Below are positions 1-8,059 of a stretch of DNA of 35,103 nucleotides, in pieces; position 1 is the stretch's first letter, and the number at the start of each line of letters is the position of its first letter. The DNA is from Chloroflexota bacterium (GTDB lineage Bacteria > Chloroflexota > Dormibacteria > Dormibacterales > Dormibacteraceae): contig VBEG01000041.1 of assembly GCA_005882115.1 (NCBI GenBank), positions 1 to 35,103 of the forward strand, written 5' to 3'. The position numbers were made by a program, and so were the translations under genes. The notes under the pieces were generated by a model. That model had not been told where the DNA came from, did no database searches, and saw nothing but the letters and a program-made list of their open reading frames with translations.

Positions 1-1626
1 TCGTTCATGGAGCCGCACGTTTCCGTGGTCCGTCCAGAGCCCGATGGAGGACTGACCATCTGGTCGTCCACACAAGGTCCGTTTGTGGTTCGCGACGACA
101 TCGCACAGCTCACCGGGCTTCCGACCCGCAAAGTCCGCGTGATGCCGATGCCGGTCGGCGGCGGGTTCGGGGGCAAGATCGAGCTGCTCGAGCCGCTGCT
201 CGCATTGCTCGCCCTGCGGCTGAGACGGCCGGTGCGCCTGGTCCTCGCGCGATCTCACGAGTTCGTGGTCGGGCGGCCTGCTCCCTCTGCCCACTTCGAG
301 CTCGAGCTCGGTGCCCGCCGAGACGGCACGCTCGTCGCCCTGCGCGGGCGCTTTCGTTACGACAACGGCGCCTCCGCCGGATGGCACGGTGGACTCACGG
401 CCGGCTTCCTAGCAGGGACGTATCGCATCCCGAACTTCGACCTGCAGGGTTTAGAGGTCGCGACCAACAAGACGCCGGTCGACGCGTACCGGGCCCCGGG
501 CGCGACGCAGGCTTTCTTCGCCCTCGAGTCGGCGATGGACGAGCTGGCCCTCGCGCTGAACATCGACCCCATCGAGCTGCGTCTCCTTAACGTCTCGCGT
601 GAAGGGGACCCGACCCCGGACGGCAATCAATGGCCGAGGGTCGGGTCGGTGGAGGTGCTCGAGGCAGTGAAGACGCATCCCCTTTACGCAGCTCCAATTG
701 GCGACCACGAGGCAGTCGGCGTGGCGCTTGGTTCGTGGGGCGGCGCGCGGACGCCTTCGGCCGCCGGTTGCCGCGTCGAACCAGACGGAACCGTCGCGAT
801 CACGGTAGGTTCGCCCGACATCAGCGGCACCGCAACGGGTCTCGCGTTGATCGCCGCCGAGGCTTTCGGGGTCACGGCGGACAAGGTTCGTGTCGAGACC
901 GCGGACACGGCGAATGCTCCATTCAGCGCCACCTCGAGCGGCAGCCAGGTCACCTACAGCGTCGGCGGCGCGGTCTACGAAGCCGCCCAGGAAGCACGCC
1001 GCCAGCTGCTCGAGATCGCGACCGAAGAGCTCGAGGCAGCGGCCGAGGACCTCGACATCGTCGACGGCCGCGTCGCTGTGAAGGGCGCGCCGAATCGCTC
1101 GGTCGAGATCACCAGGCTCGTCCAGGTGAGCCGCGAGTTCATGGGCCGGCACAAACCGATCGAGGCTGTCGGGCGGTCCGCTGTCCAGGTCGCATCACCC
1201 ATGTTCACGGTGCAGATCGCGCGGGTGAAAGTGGACCCGGACACGGGCGCGTACCAGCTCACGGGCTACGCGGCGATCCAGGACGTGGGTCACGCGATCA
1301 ATCCGCCCGAGGTCGAGGGACAGATCCACGGCGGCGCGGTGCAAGCGCTGGGTCGCGCGCTCGGCGAAGAGCTCGTGTACGACGGTGACGGTCAGCTTCG
1401 CAGCGGATCGTTTCTCGACTACGAGCTGCCGGCCGCGGATCAGATCCCCAACATCGATGTGCGCCTGATCGAGGTCCCCTCGCCAGTCGGTCCGCTGGGC
1501 GCCAAAGGGGTCGGTGAGCCGCCGGCGATTCCAGGCACCGCCGCCCTTGCGAATGCAGTCTCGCGTGCGGCGGGCGTGCGCGTTAGAAACGCGCCGATCG
1601 ACCGCTCGCTACTCGTCAGGTCGTAA
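1..1626 (+). CDS. Xanthine dehydrogenase/aldehyde oxidase family molybdopterin-binding subunit, 5' truncated
   Basis: This is the C-terminal part of a molybdenum hydroxylase large subunit. The reading frame is open to the window edge, and about 541 residues are visible of a family that usually has 750-800, so the N-terminal part lies outside. Counting from the Met at position 7, the glycine-rich cofactor motif GGGFGGKIE is at 51-59, an AYRAPGATQ loop at 161-169, and GAKGVGEPPAIPG near 498-510, whose Glu504 corresponds to the catalytic base of the family. Enzymes of this family hydroxylate carbon centres using molybdopterin cytosine dinucleotide and work with FAD and 2Fe-2S subunits, which would lie upstream. 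The loop does not read AYRCSFR as in form I CO dehydrogenase or AYRGAGR as in form II, so the substrate is unknown and coxL is not assigned. A hairpin repeat follows the stop codon. Confidence 0.92.
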   Translation, partial: SFMEPHVSVVRPEPDGGLTIWSSTQGPFVVRDDIAQLTGLPTRKVRVMPMPVGGGFGGKIELLEPLLALLALRLRRPVRLVLARSHEFVVGRPAPSAHFELELGARRDGTLVALRGRFRYDNGASAGWHGGLTAGFLAGTYRIPNFDLQGLEVATNKTPVDAYRAPGATQAFFALESAMDELALALNIDPIELRLLNVSREGDPTPDGNQWPRVGSVEVLEAVKTHPLYAAPIGDHEAVGVALGSWGGARTPSAAGCRVEPDGTVAITVGSPDISGTATGLALIAAEAFGVTADKVRVETADTANAPFSATSSGSQVTYSVGGAVYEAAQEARRQLLEIATEELEAAAEDLDIVDGRVAVKGAPNRSVEITRLVQVSREFMGRHKPIEAVGRSAVQVASPMFTVQIARVKVDPDTGAYQLTGYAAIQDVGHAINPPEVEGQIHGGAVQALGRALGEELVYDGDGQLRSGSFLDYELPAADQIPNIDVRLIEVPSPVGPLGAKGVGEPPAIPGTAALANAVSRAAGVRVRNAPIDRSLLVRS

Positions 1627-1670
1627 CTCCTCCCCATTCATTGGGAGGTGGCCCCAAGGGCCGGAGGGGC
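1625..1670. repeat. Hairpin repeat, family A copy 1, between convergent genes
   Basis: The first arm CCTCCC (1629-1634) pairs with GGGAGG (1643-1648), and a second hairpin GGCCC-CAA-GGGCC follows. Nearly the same block recurs at 29837-29882. It sits between the convergent ends of the molybdenum hydroxylase and otsB, so it could end transcription from both sides. There is no T-tract typical of an intrinsic terminator. Confidence 0.7.
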
Positions 1671-1681
1671 AGGGGAGGGCC

Positions 1682-2455
1682 CTAGCTCGACTCTCTAGCC
1701 CACTCCACGATCTCTTCGAGCACCGCCGCCGCACCGGAGGGGCCCGGCACGACCATGTCGCACTTGTCGAACAGGCCCGGCGGAGCTTCGGGCGACCAAA
1801 CTCCGACGCATGTGTGCGGGATGTCGAGACTGCATATGTACTCGAACATCGAGCGATCGTTCTCGTCGTCACCGAAGCAGATCACGGCGCCGGGGTCTTC
1901 GCTCGGGATGAGCGCGGCCAGGGCGGTGCCCTTTCCAGCCTTTGGCGCATGCACCTCGATGACCTTGCGGCCCAGGGCGCCGGCCAGGCGCGCACCGTCG
2001 AGCAACGGCTGAAGCAGCGCAAGCATCTGGTCGCCGGTCATGTCGGTATTGCGGAAATGGATCGCGGTGCTGGCCGGTTTGACCTCGAGCCATGCGCCCG
2101 GTATGCGTTCGAGCATCTTGCTCGCGTCGGCGTTGAAACGATCGAGCGCCTCCTTCAACGCATGACGCGGCGGGGCGAGCCCGCTGTCGCCGATCAGCCT
2201 CACCCCGGATAGCGGGATGAGCGACTCCAGCTGGGCGGGCGGACGGCTGCTGAGCACGACCACGTCGGCGAGGAGCGGGACAAGCTCATGGATGGCGGCG
2301 AGCGCTTCGGGTGTGGCCCGCGCGCCGGCAGGATCTTGAACGATCTCGGCGAGGGTTCCGTCGAAGTCGGTAACCAGCAAAACCTCGGCCGGCTGTATTC
2401 GGGCGACGGGCGACTCTTTCCAGGCGTGCGTAATCTGTTCGGCTTCTTGAATCAT
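1682..2455 (-). CDS. otsB: Trehalose-6-phosphate phosphatase
   Basis: The 257-residue protein has HAD-superfamily motifs arranged as in OtsB: TDFDGTLAEI at about 29-38 with nucleophile Asp30 and acid Asp32, the motif II region VVVLSSRP, the GKGTAL segment with the conserved lysine, and CFGDDENDRSMFEY carrying the magnesium-binding acids. It removes phosphate from trehalose 6-phosphate to give trehalose, a compatible solute, in the cytoplasm. The start is the ATG at 2455: it overlaps the stop of the upstream gene as ATGA and has GGAGAGGG just before it. Starting further upstream would add 37 residues that only overlap aidB. It is the last gene of a coupled run. The partner synthase otsA is not in the window. 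Confidence 0.9.
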   Translation of the reverse strand: MIQEAEQITHAWKESPVARIQPAEVLLVTDFDGTLAEIVQDPAGARATPEALAAIHELVPLLADVVVLSSRPPAQLESLIPLSGVRLIGDSGLAPPRHALKEALDRFNADASKMLERIPGAWLEVKPASTAIHFRNTDMTGDQMLALLQPLLDGARLAGALGRKVIEVHAPKAGKGTALAALIPSEDPGAVICFGDDENDRSMFEYICSLDIPHTCVGVWSPEAPPGLFDKCDMVVPGPSGAAAVLEEIVEWARESS

Positions 2456-4074
2456 CCCTCTCCATGAAAATGCGGACGGTGGCGCTCGATCACCGATTGC
2501 AGCCTTTGTCCCTTTGGCAACACACCAAACGTATGTCCCCATTCGCCGCCCAGGCGCGAGGCGCAAAAGAGCTCGGCCGCCGCCGGATCGCCGAAGCGCA
2601 GCATCAGCGAGGCCTGAAGCGCGACGGCCATTCGTTCGACCAGTCCCCGAGCTCGGGACTCGCCATCGGGATCAGGGATTTCCCTCTCCAATTCCTCGAC
2701 TGCACGACGTAGGCGCGCGTCGTTCGGCGCGGAGGTCACCTCTCCAAAGTACGCCGAAAGCGAATCCGGCTCGCGCTGCATGGCGCGCAACACATCGAGC
2801 GCATTGACGTTGCCCGAACCTTCCCAGATCGAGTTGAGCGGGGCTTCCCGGTACAGGCGAGGCAGGATCGACTCCTCGACGTAGCCGTTTCCACCGTGAC
2901 ATTCGAGGGCCTCGGCCACGACGGAGATCGCGCGTTTGCAGGTCCAGAACTTGGCGATTGCGACGCCGATCCGTTTGAAGTGCGCCTCGCCGGGTTGGTC
3001 TGCGCGGTCGAACGCACCGGCGAGCCTCATCATCAGGATCGTCGTCGCCTCCGACTCGACCGCAAGGTCCGCAAGCACGCTCACCATCAAAGGTTGTTCG
3101 CTGAGGAGCTTGCCGAACGCACTGCGGTGCGCGGCGTGATGGGTCGCCTGCGCGACGGCCTGCCGCATCAGCGACGCCGAGCCGATGACGCAGTCGAGTC
3201 GGGTGTGGTTGACCATGTCGATGATCGTCCGTACCCCTCTCCCCTCTTCGCCGACCAGCACTGCCCAGGCCTCGTCGAGCCCGACCTCCGATGAGGCGTT
3301 GGACCTGTTGCCCAGCTTGTCCTTGAGCCGCTCGATGTGGAAGTTGTTGCGGGTTCCGTCCGGCAGCACACGCGGAAGCACGAAGCACGACAGGCCGCCA
3401 GGCGCCTGCGCAAGGACGAGAAACGCGTCGCACATGGGTGCGGAGCAGAACCATTTGTGGCCGGTGAGCAGATGCTCGCCGTCGGCTCCAGTGGGCACGG
3501 CGGTCGTGGTGTTAGCGCGCACGTCCGACCCGCCCTGGCGCTCCGTCATCGCCATGCCGAAGAGCACACCCTTCTTGGCGGCGGCTGGGCGGAGCCCGGG
3601 GTCGTAGTCGAGTGTCGTCATCAAAGGCTCCCAGTGCGCGGCGAGCTGCGGCTCTCTGCGCAACGCGGGCACCGCGGCGTAGGTCATCGAGACCGGGCAT
3701 CCGTGGCCCCCCTCGACCTGCGACCACACGTAGAAGGCGGCGGCGCGAGCGGCATGCGCGCCGGGCCGGGGATCTCGCCACGGCAGCGCGTGCAGGCCGT
3801 GGCCGATCGCGACCTTCATCAGCTCATGCCAGGCCGGGTGAAACTCGACCTCGTCGATCCGGTTGCCAAACCTGTCGTGCGTGCGCAGGCGCGGCGGATT
3901 GTCGTTGGCCTGAAAGCCCCAGTTGATCGCTTCCTCAGTGCCGGCCAGGGCCCCCAGCTCGTGGACGAGGTCATGCGCCCAGGAGGCGCCCTCGCGCTCG
4001 AGCGACTCACGCAGCGGCGCGTCGGATGTGAACAGGTTGTAGTCGACGAGCGGCGGCGGCTGATTGCTACTCAC
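2452..4074 (-). CDS. aidB: AidB-type acyl-CoA dehydrogenase family flavoprotein
   Basis: The 540-residue protein matches the AidB branch in length (about 541 in E. coli) and wording: MTERQGGSD at 176-184, GHKWFCSAP, GGLSCFVLPR, ERLKDKLGNRSNASSEV, and the C-terminal IWEGSGNV segment. AidB is an FAD protein of the acyl-CoA dehydrogenase fold that binds DNA and is induced by alkylation damage in E. coli; its true reaction is unsettled. The start is GTG at 4074, which overlaps the end of the upstream LLM gene by 8 bases; the ribosome site is weak, so translational coupling is likely. Its place in a run headed by a manganese regulator and transporter suggests a stress role. A plain acyl-CoA dehydrogenase is less likely, given the NRSNASSEV signature. 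Confidence 0.9.
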   Translation of the reverse strand: MSSNQPPPLVDYNLFTSDAPLRESLEREGASWAHDLVHELGALAGTEEAINWGFQANDNPPRLRTHDRFGNRIDEVEFHPAWHELMKVAIGHGLHALPWRDPRPGAHAARAAAFYVWSQVEGGHGCPVSMTYAAVPALRREPQLAAHWEPLMTTLDYDPGLRPAAAKKGVLFGMAMTERQGGSDVRANTTTAVPTGADGEHLLTGHKWFCSAPMCDAFLVLAQAPGGLSCFVLPRVLPDGTRNNFHIERLKDKLGNRSNASSEVGLDEAWAVLVGEEGRGVRTIIDMVNHTRLDCVIGSASLMRQAVAQATHHAAHRSAFGKLLSEQPLMVSVLADLAVESEATTILMMRLAGAFDRADQPGEAHFKRIGVAIAKFWTCKRAISVVAEALECHGGNGYVEESILPRLYREAPLNSIWEGSGNVNALDVLRAMQREPDSLSAYFGEVTSAPNDARLRRAVEELEREIPDPDGESRARGLVERMAVALQASLMLRFGDPAAAELFCASRLGGEWGHTFGVLPKGQRLQSVIERHRPHFHGEG

Positions 4075-5104
4075 TTGCCAGCTCTGCGACGAGACGCAGT
4101 TGCTCCTTCCTCTCGTCTTTGTCCGGCAATACGGGCCAGACGATCAGCGTGTCGACGCCCGCGTCGCGAAAGGCGCCGATCTTGGCCTTCGCGCGGTCGC
4201 GAGGTCCGACGATCGAGACGAGGTCGATGAGCTCGTCGGGGAGCGCGAACATTGCCTCGGTCTTCTGGCCGGCGAGATACAGGTCCTGCACCTTTTCGGC
4301 CTCACGCTCGAATCCGTAGCTCGAAACCAGGCGGTTGTAGAAGTTCTGCTCCCGCGAGCCCATGCCACCGATGTACAGCGCAAGGATCGGCCGCATCACG
4401 TTGCGCGCGTTTTCAATATCGTCGCTGATCATCACGTTGACCGACGGGCAGATCCGGAAATCGTCGAGCGAGCGGCCGGCCCGCGCGGCGCCTTCCTCGA
4501 GCGGTCCGCGAAGGGATGTCGTGTGCTCGGGCGAGAAGAAGACAGGCAGCCAGCCGTCGGCGATCTCACCCGCCAGCGCCACGTTCTTCGGGCCCAGCAC
4601 CGCCAGGAGGATCGGGATCCGGTCCTGAACGGGCCTGATTGTCAGCTTGAGCGCTTTGCCCGGACCATCCGGCAGCGGCAGGTCGATCGTCTCGCCGTGG
4701 AACTCGATCTTCTCGCGGTTGAGCGCCTTGCGCAGAACCGCCACGTACTCACGCGTTCGTTGCAGCTGCTTGGCAAACCGAACGCCGTGAAACCCCTCCG
4801 AGACCTGCGGCCCGGAAGTGCCGAGCCCGAGCAACATGCGGCCGCCCGACAGGTTGTCGATCGTCGCCGCGGTCATCGCGGTCATGGCGGGGCTGCGCGC
4901 AGGGATCTGGAAGATGCCCGCACCGAGCTTGATCTTCGTTGTCCCCGCGGCCAGCCAGGCCAGCACCGTGGCGGCGTCGGACCCGTAGGCCTCCGCAGTC
5001 CAGACGGAGTCGTAGCCGAGCGATTCGGCGGTCTGCGCGATGTCGAGCTGGTCGGCGGCGGTGAGCCCGAGGCCCCAGTAGCCGACGCTCACGCCGAGCT
5101 TCAC
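4067..5104 (-). CDS. LLM class F420-dependent oxidoreductase
   Basis: The 345-residue protein is a luciferase-like TIM barrel. The N-terminus MKLGVSVGYWGLG, the segment GYDSVWTAEAYGSDA near 30-45, and NLSGGRMLLGLGTSGPQVSEGFHG near 85-110 are typical of actinobacterial F420-dependent enzymes that move hydride to or from coenzyme F420. The substrate cannot be read from sequence. It starts at GTG 5104, 17 bases after the mntH stop and without a visible Shine-Dalgarno sequence, and runs 8 bases into aidB, so it is probably co-translated within the mntR-mntH run. FMN dependence is the alternative, as in bacterial luciferases, but overall similarity favours F420. Confidence 0.88.
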   Translation of the reverse strand: MKLGVSVGYWGLGLTAADQLDIAQTAESLGYDSVWTAEAYGSDAATVLAWLAAGTTKIKLGAGIFQIPARSPAMTAMTAATIDNLSGGRMLLGLGTSGPQVSEGFHGVRFAKQLQRTREYVAVLRKALNREKIEFHGETIDLPLPDGPGKALKLTIRPVQDRIPILLAVLGPKNVALAGEIADGWLPVFFSPEHTTSLRGPLEEGAARAGRSLDDFRICPSVNVMISDDIENARNVMRPILALYIGGMGSREQNFYNRLVSSYGFEREAEKVQDLYLAGQKTEAMFALPDELIDLVSIVGPRDRAKAKIGAFRDAGVDTLIVWPVLPDKDERKEQLRLVAELASE

Positions 5105-5121
5105 GAGACGAGCTTAGGCGG

Positions 5122-6459
5122 TCACGATCCCCCGAACAGCGTCTGGTAGAGCAGGAACACGTTCAGGCTGATGATCAGTGCCGCAACTCCGTAAGACGCG
5201 TAGTTGGTGAACCGGCTGTTCGTGAGATTGCCCATCAGCTTTCTATTGCGGGTGAACAGCACCAGCGGGATCATGGCGAACGGAATCCCGAACGAAAGGA
5301 AAACCTGGCTCAGCACCAGCGCGCGCGAAGGGTCGAAGTTGATCCCGATCACGATCAGCGCCGGCACCATAGTGATGGCGCGGCGCAGGAAAACCGAGAT
5401 CCTGCGGTGGATGAAGCCTTGCATGACGACCTGGCCCGCCAGCGTGCCGACCGACGAAGACGAGATGCCCGAGGCGAGCAGCGCGATGCCGAAGATGAGG
5501 CCGCTGTTCGACCCGAGGTAGTGCTCGAGGCCGTCGAAGACCTGGGTCAGGTCACTGCCTACGCCGCCCAGGCCTCGGGAGTTGAAAACGGCCGCCGCGG
5601 TCGTGAGCATCGCCATGTTGATCACGCCGGCGATGCCCATCGCGATCACCACGTCGACCATCTCGAAGTGGAAGATCTTTCGCCTGGCCTCCGGGTTGGC
5701 GCCGACGATCCGCTTTTGCGTCAGCGCGGAGTGCAGGTAGATGACATGGGGCATGACGGTCGCGCCGAGGATGCCGGCTGCGAGCAGCACGGAGTCACGC
5801 CCGTCGAGGTGTGGAATGAGCGCACTGCCGGCGACTGAGCCCCACGATGGATCAGCCCGGAAGACTTCAAGTCCGAACGCGATCACGATCAGGCCGACCA
5901 GCGCGGTGATCGTCGCTTCAAGGCGGCGAAAGCCCCAGGCCTGCAGACCGAGAATGCCGAAGGCGGCGACGCCGGTCAGCAGGGCCGCGCTGAAGAGCGG
6001 GATCCCGAATATGAGGTTCAGGCCAAGCGCCGCGCCGACGAACTCGGCGAGGTCGGTCGCCATGGCGATGAGCTCTGCCTGGACCCACAGGAACCAGACG
6101 ACCGGACGCGGAAAACGATCCCGGCAGACCTCCGGCAGGTTGCGCCCGGTCGCGATGCCGAGCTTGGCGCTCATCGACTGGATGAGCATCGCCATCAGGT
6201 TCGCGGACAGCACGACCCACAGCAGCATGTAGCCGTACTGCGAGCCGCCCGCCATGTTGGTCGCGAAGTTGCCGGGGTCGACATAGGCGACGGCGGCGAT
6301 GAAGGCGGGCCCAAGGAAGGGAGCTACCGCTCGCAGGCCGCGGCGCTGGCCGTTCAGCGATCGCTCCGCGGCGCGCAGCACCCGGAGCTCGCCGGGGAGG
6401 GCGTTCTCGGCGCCAATGACCATGGGCTTGGCGACGACGGCCCTTACCAGCTCGGCCAC
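5122..6459 (-). CDS. mntH: Nramp family divalent metal (Mn2+) transporter
   Basis: The 445-residue polytopic membrane protein carries the Nramp metal-binding signatures: DPGN at 61-64 in the first transmembrane helix and MPH at 236-238 in the sixth. About eleven hydrophobic helices are visible. It imports Mn2+ (or Fe2+) by proton symport across the cytoplasmic membrane. The hydrophilic N-terminus of about 45 residues is somewhat long. The start GTG overlaps the stop of mntR by one base (TAGTG), so the two are translationally coupled. The mntR operator upstream should make it manganese-repressed. Confidence 0.95.
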   Translation of the reverse strand: MAELVRAVVAKPMVIGAENALPGELRVLRAAERSLNGQRRGLRAVAPFLGPAFIAAVAYVDPGNFATNMAGGSQYGYMLLWVVLSANLMAMLIQSMSAKLGIATGRNLPEVCRDRFPRPVVWFLWVQAELIAMATDLAEFVGAALGLNLIFGIPLFSAALLTGVAAFGILGLQAWGFRRLEATITALVGLIVIAFGLEVFRADPSWGSVAGSALIPHLDGRDSVLLAAGILGATVMPHVIYLHSALTQKRIVGANPEARRKIFHFEMVDVVIAMGIAGVINMAMLTTAAAVFNSRGLGGVGSDLTQVFDGLEHYLGSNSGLIFGIALLASGISSSSVGTLAGQVVMQGFIHRRISVFLRRAITMVPALIVIGINFDPSRALVLSQVFLSFGIPFAMIPLVLFTRNRKLMGNLTNSRFTNYASYGVAALIISLNVFLLYQTLFGGS

Positions 6460-7142
6460 TAACGCGCCTCGGTGACGAAGATGGCCCTAGCAAGGCCGAG
6501 AGGCACGCTCTCGCGCCGGCCCTTGATCCTGACCTCGATCGGCCCTTCGAACTCGCTGCCAGCGGTGACCGCGATGCGGGTGCCCGGCAGCAGGCCGCGA
6601 CGCTCGAGCTCGCGCAGCTTGCCGGCGTCGTCGTCCGAAACCCCCGCGACGACGAGCTTCTCGCCGGGATGGCAGTCGCTGAGGGCGCGGTGGCTCACGG
6701 AGCGGACCTTGCCGCCAAGGGTCGGAATGACATGGCCGTGGGGATCGAGCTCGGGTCTGCCGAGCAGCTCGAAGATGCGCTGCTCCATGCGCTCGGAGAT
6801 CACGTGCTCCAGTCTCTCCGCCTCGTCGTGGACCTCATCCCAGCGGTACCCAAGCACCCGGACCAGGAACATCTCGAGCAGGCGGTGGTGCCGGACGAGC
6901 TCCAGGGCGGCCTTGCGGCCTTCGCGGGTCAGCTGCTGGCCGCGGTATCGGTCATGCTCGACGAGGCCCTGCGCGGAGAGTCGGGTGACCATCTCGCTGA
7001 CGCTGGGGGACGAGATCCCAAGCCTTTGGGCGAGCTCGCGAGTCGGGACCGGACGCTGGTCGCCGCCGAGCAGGTAGAGGGCTTTGAGGTAGTCCTCCTG
7101 CGACCGGGTGAATGTACCGCGATGCTCGAGTTGCTCGACCAT
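6459..7142 (-). CDS. mntR: DtxR/MntR family manganese-dependent repressor
   Basis: The 227-residue protein has an N-terminal winged helix (about 12-75), a metal-binding dimerisation region (about 76-150) and a C-terminal FeoA/SH3-like domain (about 153-225), the length of actinobacterial MntR. The residues that bind metal in B. subtilis MntR can be placed here: Asp17 in SQEDY (Asp8), His86 in HHRLLE (His77), and Glu109, Glu112 and His113 in EAERLEH (Glu99, Glu102, His103). The position that is Cys102 in iron-sensing IdeR is Glu109, which favours manganese. It is followed directly by mntH and preceded by a DtxR-like palindrome, so autoregulation with Mn2+ as co-repressor is inferred. Confidence 0.88.
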   Translation of the reverse strand: MVEQLEHRGTFTRSQEDYLKALYLLGGDQRPVPTRELAQRLGISSPSVSEMVTRLSAQGLVEHDRYRGQQLTREGRKAALELVRHHRLLEMFLVRVLGYRWDEVHDEAERLEHVISERMEQRIFELLGRPELDPHGHVIPTLGGKVRSVSHRALSDCHPGEKLVVAGVSDDDAGKLRELERRGLLPGTRIAVTAGSEFEGPIEVRIKGRRESVPLGLARAIFVTEAR

Positions 7143-7179
7143 CGTGCCCTAGGGCTTCCTAATTCGAATTGCGGGGTTG

Positions 7180-7211
7180 CCTATCACGAAAGATAGGATA
7201 GCCTAACTCTA
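7180..7211. promoter_or_regulatory. mntR operator: Probable MntR/DtxR operator upstream of mntR-mntH
   Basis: Positions 7193-7211 read ATAGGATAGCCTAACTCTA, which agrees at most positions with the DtxR/IdeR box TTAGGTTAGCCTAACCTAA, including the central TAGCCTAAC. An overlapping inverted repeat CCTATC-ACGAAA-GATAGG lies at 7180-7197. The site ends 38-69 bases before the mntR start. A 10-base palindrome AATTCGAATT at 7161-7170 lies between the site and the gene. Confidence 0.65.
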
Positions 7212-7252
7212 GGTTGGGCAGCGAACCTTAGCGAAAGTGTGGCTCCAAGCCC

Positions 7253-7285
7253 CTCGCCCCATCCCTCTGGCTTGCAGGGAGAGGT
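7253..7285. repeat. GC-rich imperfect hairpin downstream of a hypothetical gene
   Basis: CCTCT (7264-7268) can pair with AGAGG (7280-7284). The block sits just after the stop of the minus-strand gene ending at 7289. It resembles the widespread GAGGG-type intergenic repeats and may help end transcription. The stem is short and there is no T-tract. Confidence 0.4.
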
Positions 7286-7288
7286 GTT

Positions 7289-8059
7289 CTAGGCGCAGAC
7301 GCCTGTTGCTTTCGATGCCGGGTTGTACGTGACGCTTATGTTCGGGGTCACGGTGACGGCCGAGGCCGCGGTGAACACCGTCACGTAATCGGCGCAGCCC
7401 TCGGCGAGATGGAAGTCGTACTTCACGCTGGTGACGCTCAACCAGCTCATGACGGCGCCCGAGTAATGCATGCAGTAGTTGGCGGAACCTGCACCCGAAG
7501 TGATGCACTGGACCGCCTTTGCCCACTGTTCCAGAGTCAGGATGCTGACCGACATCTGTCCCGTCGATGTCGCCTGGAGATGAAGCGTGAAGGTGTCAGG
7601 CACGCTGCCGGCGAGATACCAGGTTCGGTCTTTGATCTTGATGGGTGCGTTGGAGATCACAAGGTGCGGGTGCTCGAGGTCCGCCTTCGTCTGGGCCAGC
7701 TCGCCGAGGGTGGCCGTCAGGTTCGCCTGGGTCTTGTCCAGCTGGTTCTGGAGGATGAGGTTGCGGCCGGTGAGGGACTCGTTCTGCGTCGTGAGCGATC
7801 GGATCGACGCCTGGTTGCTCGAGTCGTCGATGTACAAGAAGCCGACGCCAAGCGCCGAGATCAAGACGGTGGACGTCAGCGCCGTGGCCCACCAGCGCCG
7901 TTCCCGAGTTTGGAATAGCGGCACTCGCGCGGGCGGCGCCGCGGTGTGAACCGCTGGCGCCTCGTAGGGGTCAACCGGTTGAAGCGATGCCGGTTCGGAC
8001 GTGATGTGCTCCATCTCGGTCGCCGCCATGATGGCACCACCCGGAGCCTCGGTTGTCAT
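7289..8059 (-). CDS. Membrane-anchored coiled-coil protein of unknown function
   Basis: The 256-residue protein has a proline-rich cytoplasmic N-terminus (about 1-55), one transmembrane helix around 60-78 (ALTSTVLISALGVGFLYI), a heptad-like coiled coil of about 45 residues rich in Gln, Asn and Leu, and an extracellular C-terminal domain with four cysteines (CITSG, NYCMHY, EGCADY and the terminal GVCA) that could form two disulfides. I do not recognise the family. The ATG at 8059 is chosen because it overlaps the stop of the upstream lipoprotein gene as ATGA; a start at 8080 would add seven residues. Pairing with a secreted lipoprotein suggests that both act at the cell envelope. Confidence 0.75.
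   Translation of the reverse strand: MTTEAPGGAIMAATEMEHITSEPASLQPVDPYEAPAVHTAAPPARVPLFQTRERRWWATALTSTVLISALGVGFLYIDDSSNQASIRSLTTQNESLTGRNLILQNQLDKTQANLTATLGELAQTKADLEHPHLVISNAPIKIKDRTWYLAGSVPDTFTLHLQATSTGQMSVSILTLEQWAKAVQCITSGAGSANYCMHYSGAVMSWLSVTSVKYDFHLAEGCADYVTVFTAASAVTVTPNISVTYNPASKATGVCA

Noticed and set aside
1-1626. CO dehydrogenase large subunit (coxL)
   Set aside because: The active-site loop is AYRAPGA, not AYRCSFR or AYRGAGR.
4064-5149. Long plus-strand frame of 361 codons opposite the LLM gene
   Set aside because: It is rich in Arg, His, Asp and Gln without any motif, as expected for the antisense of a high-GC gene, while the minus strand encodes a clear F420-type enzyme.
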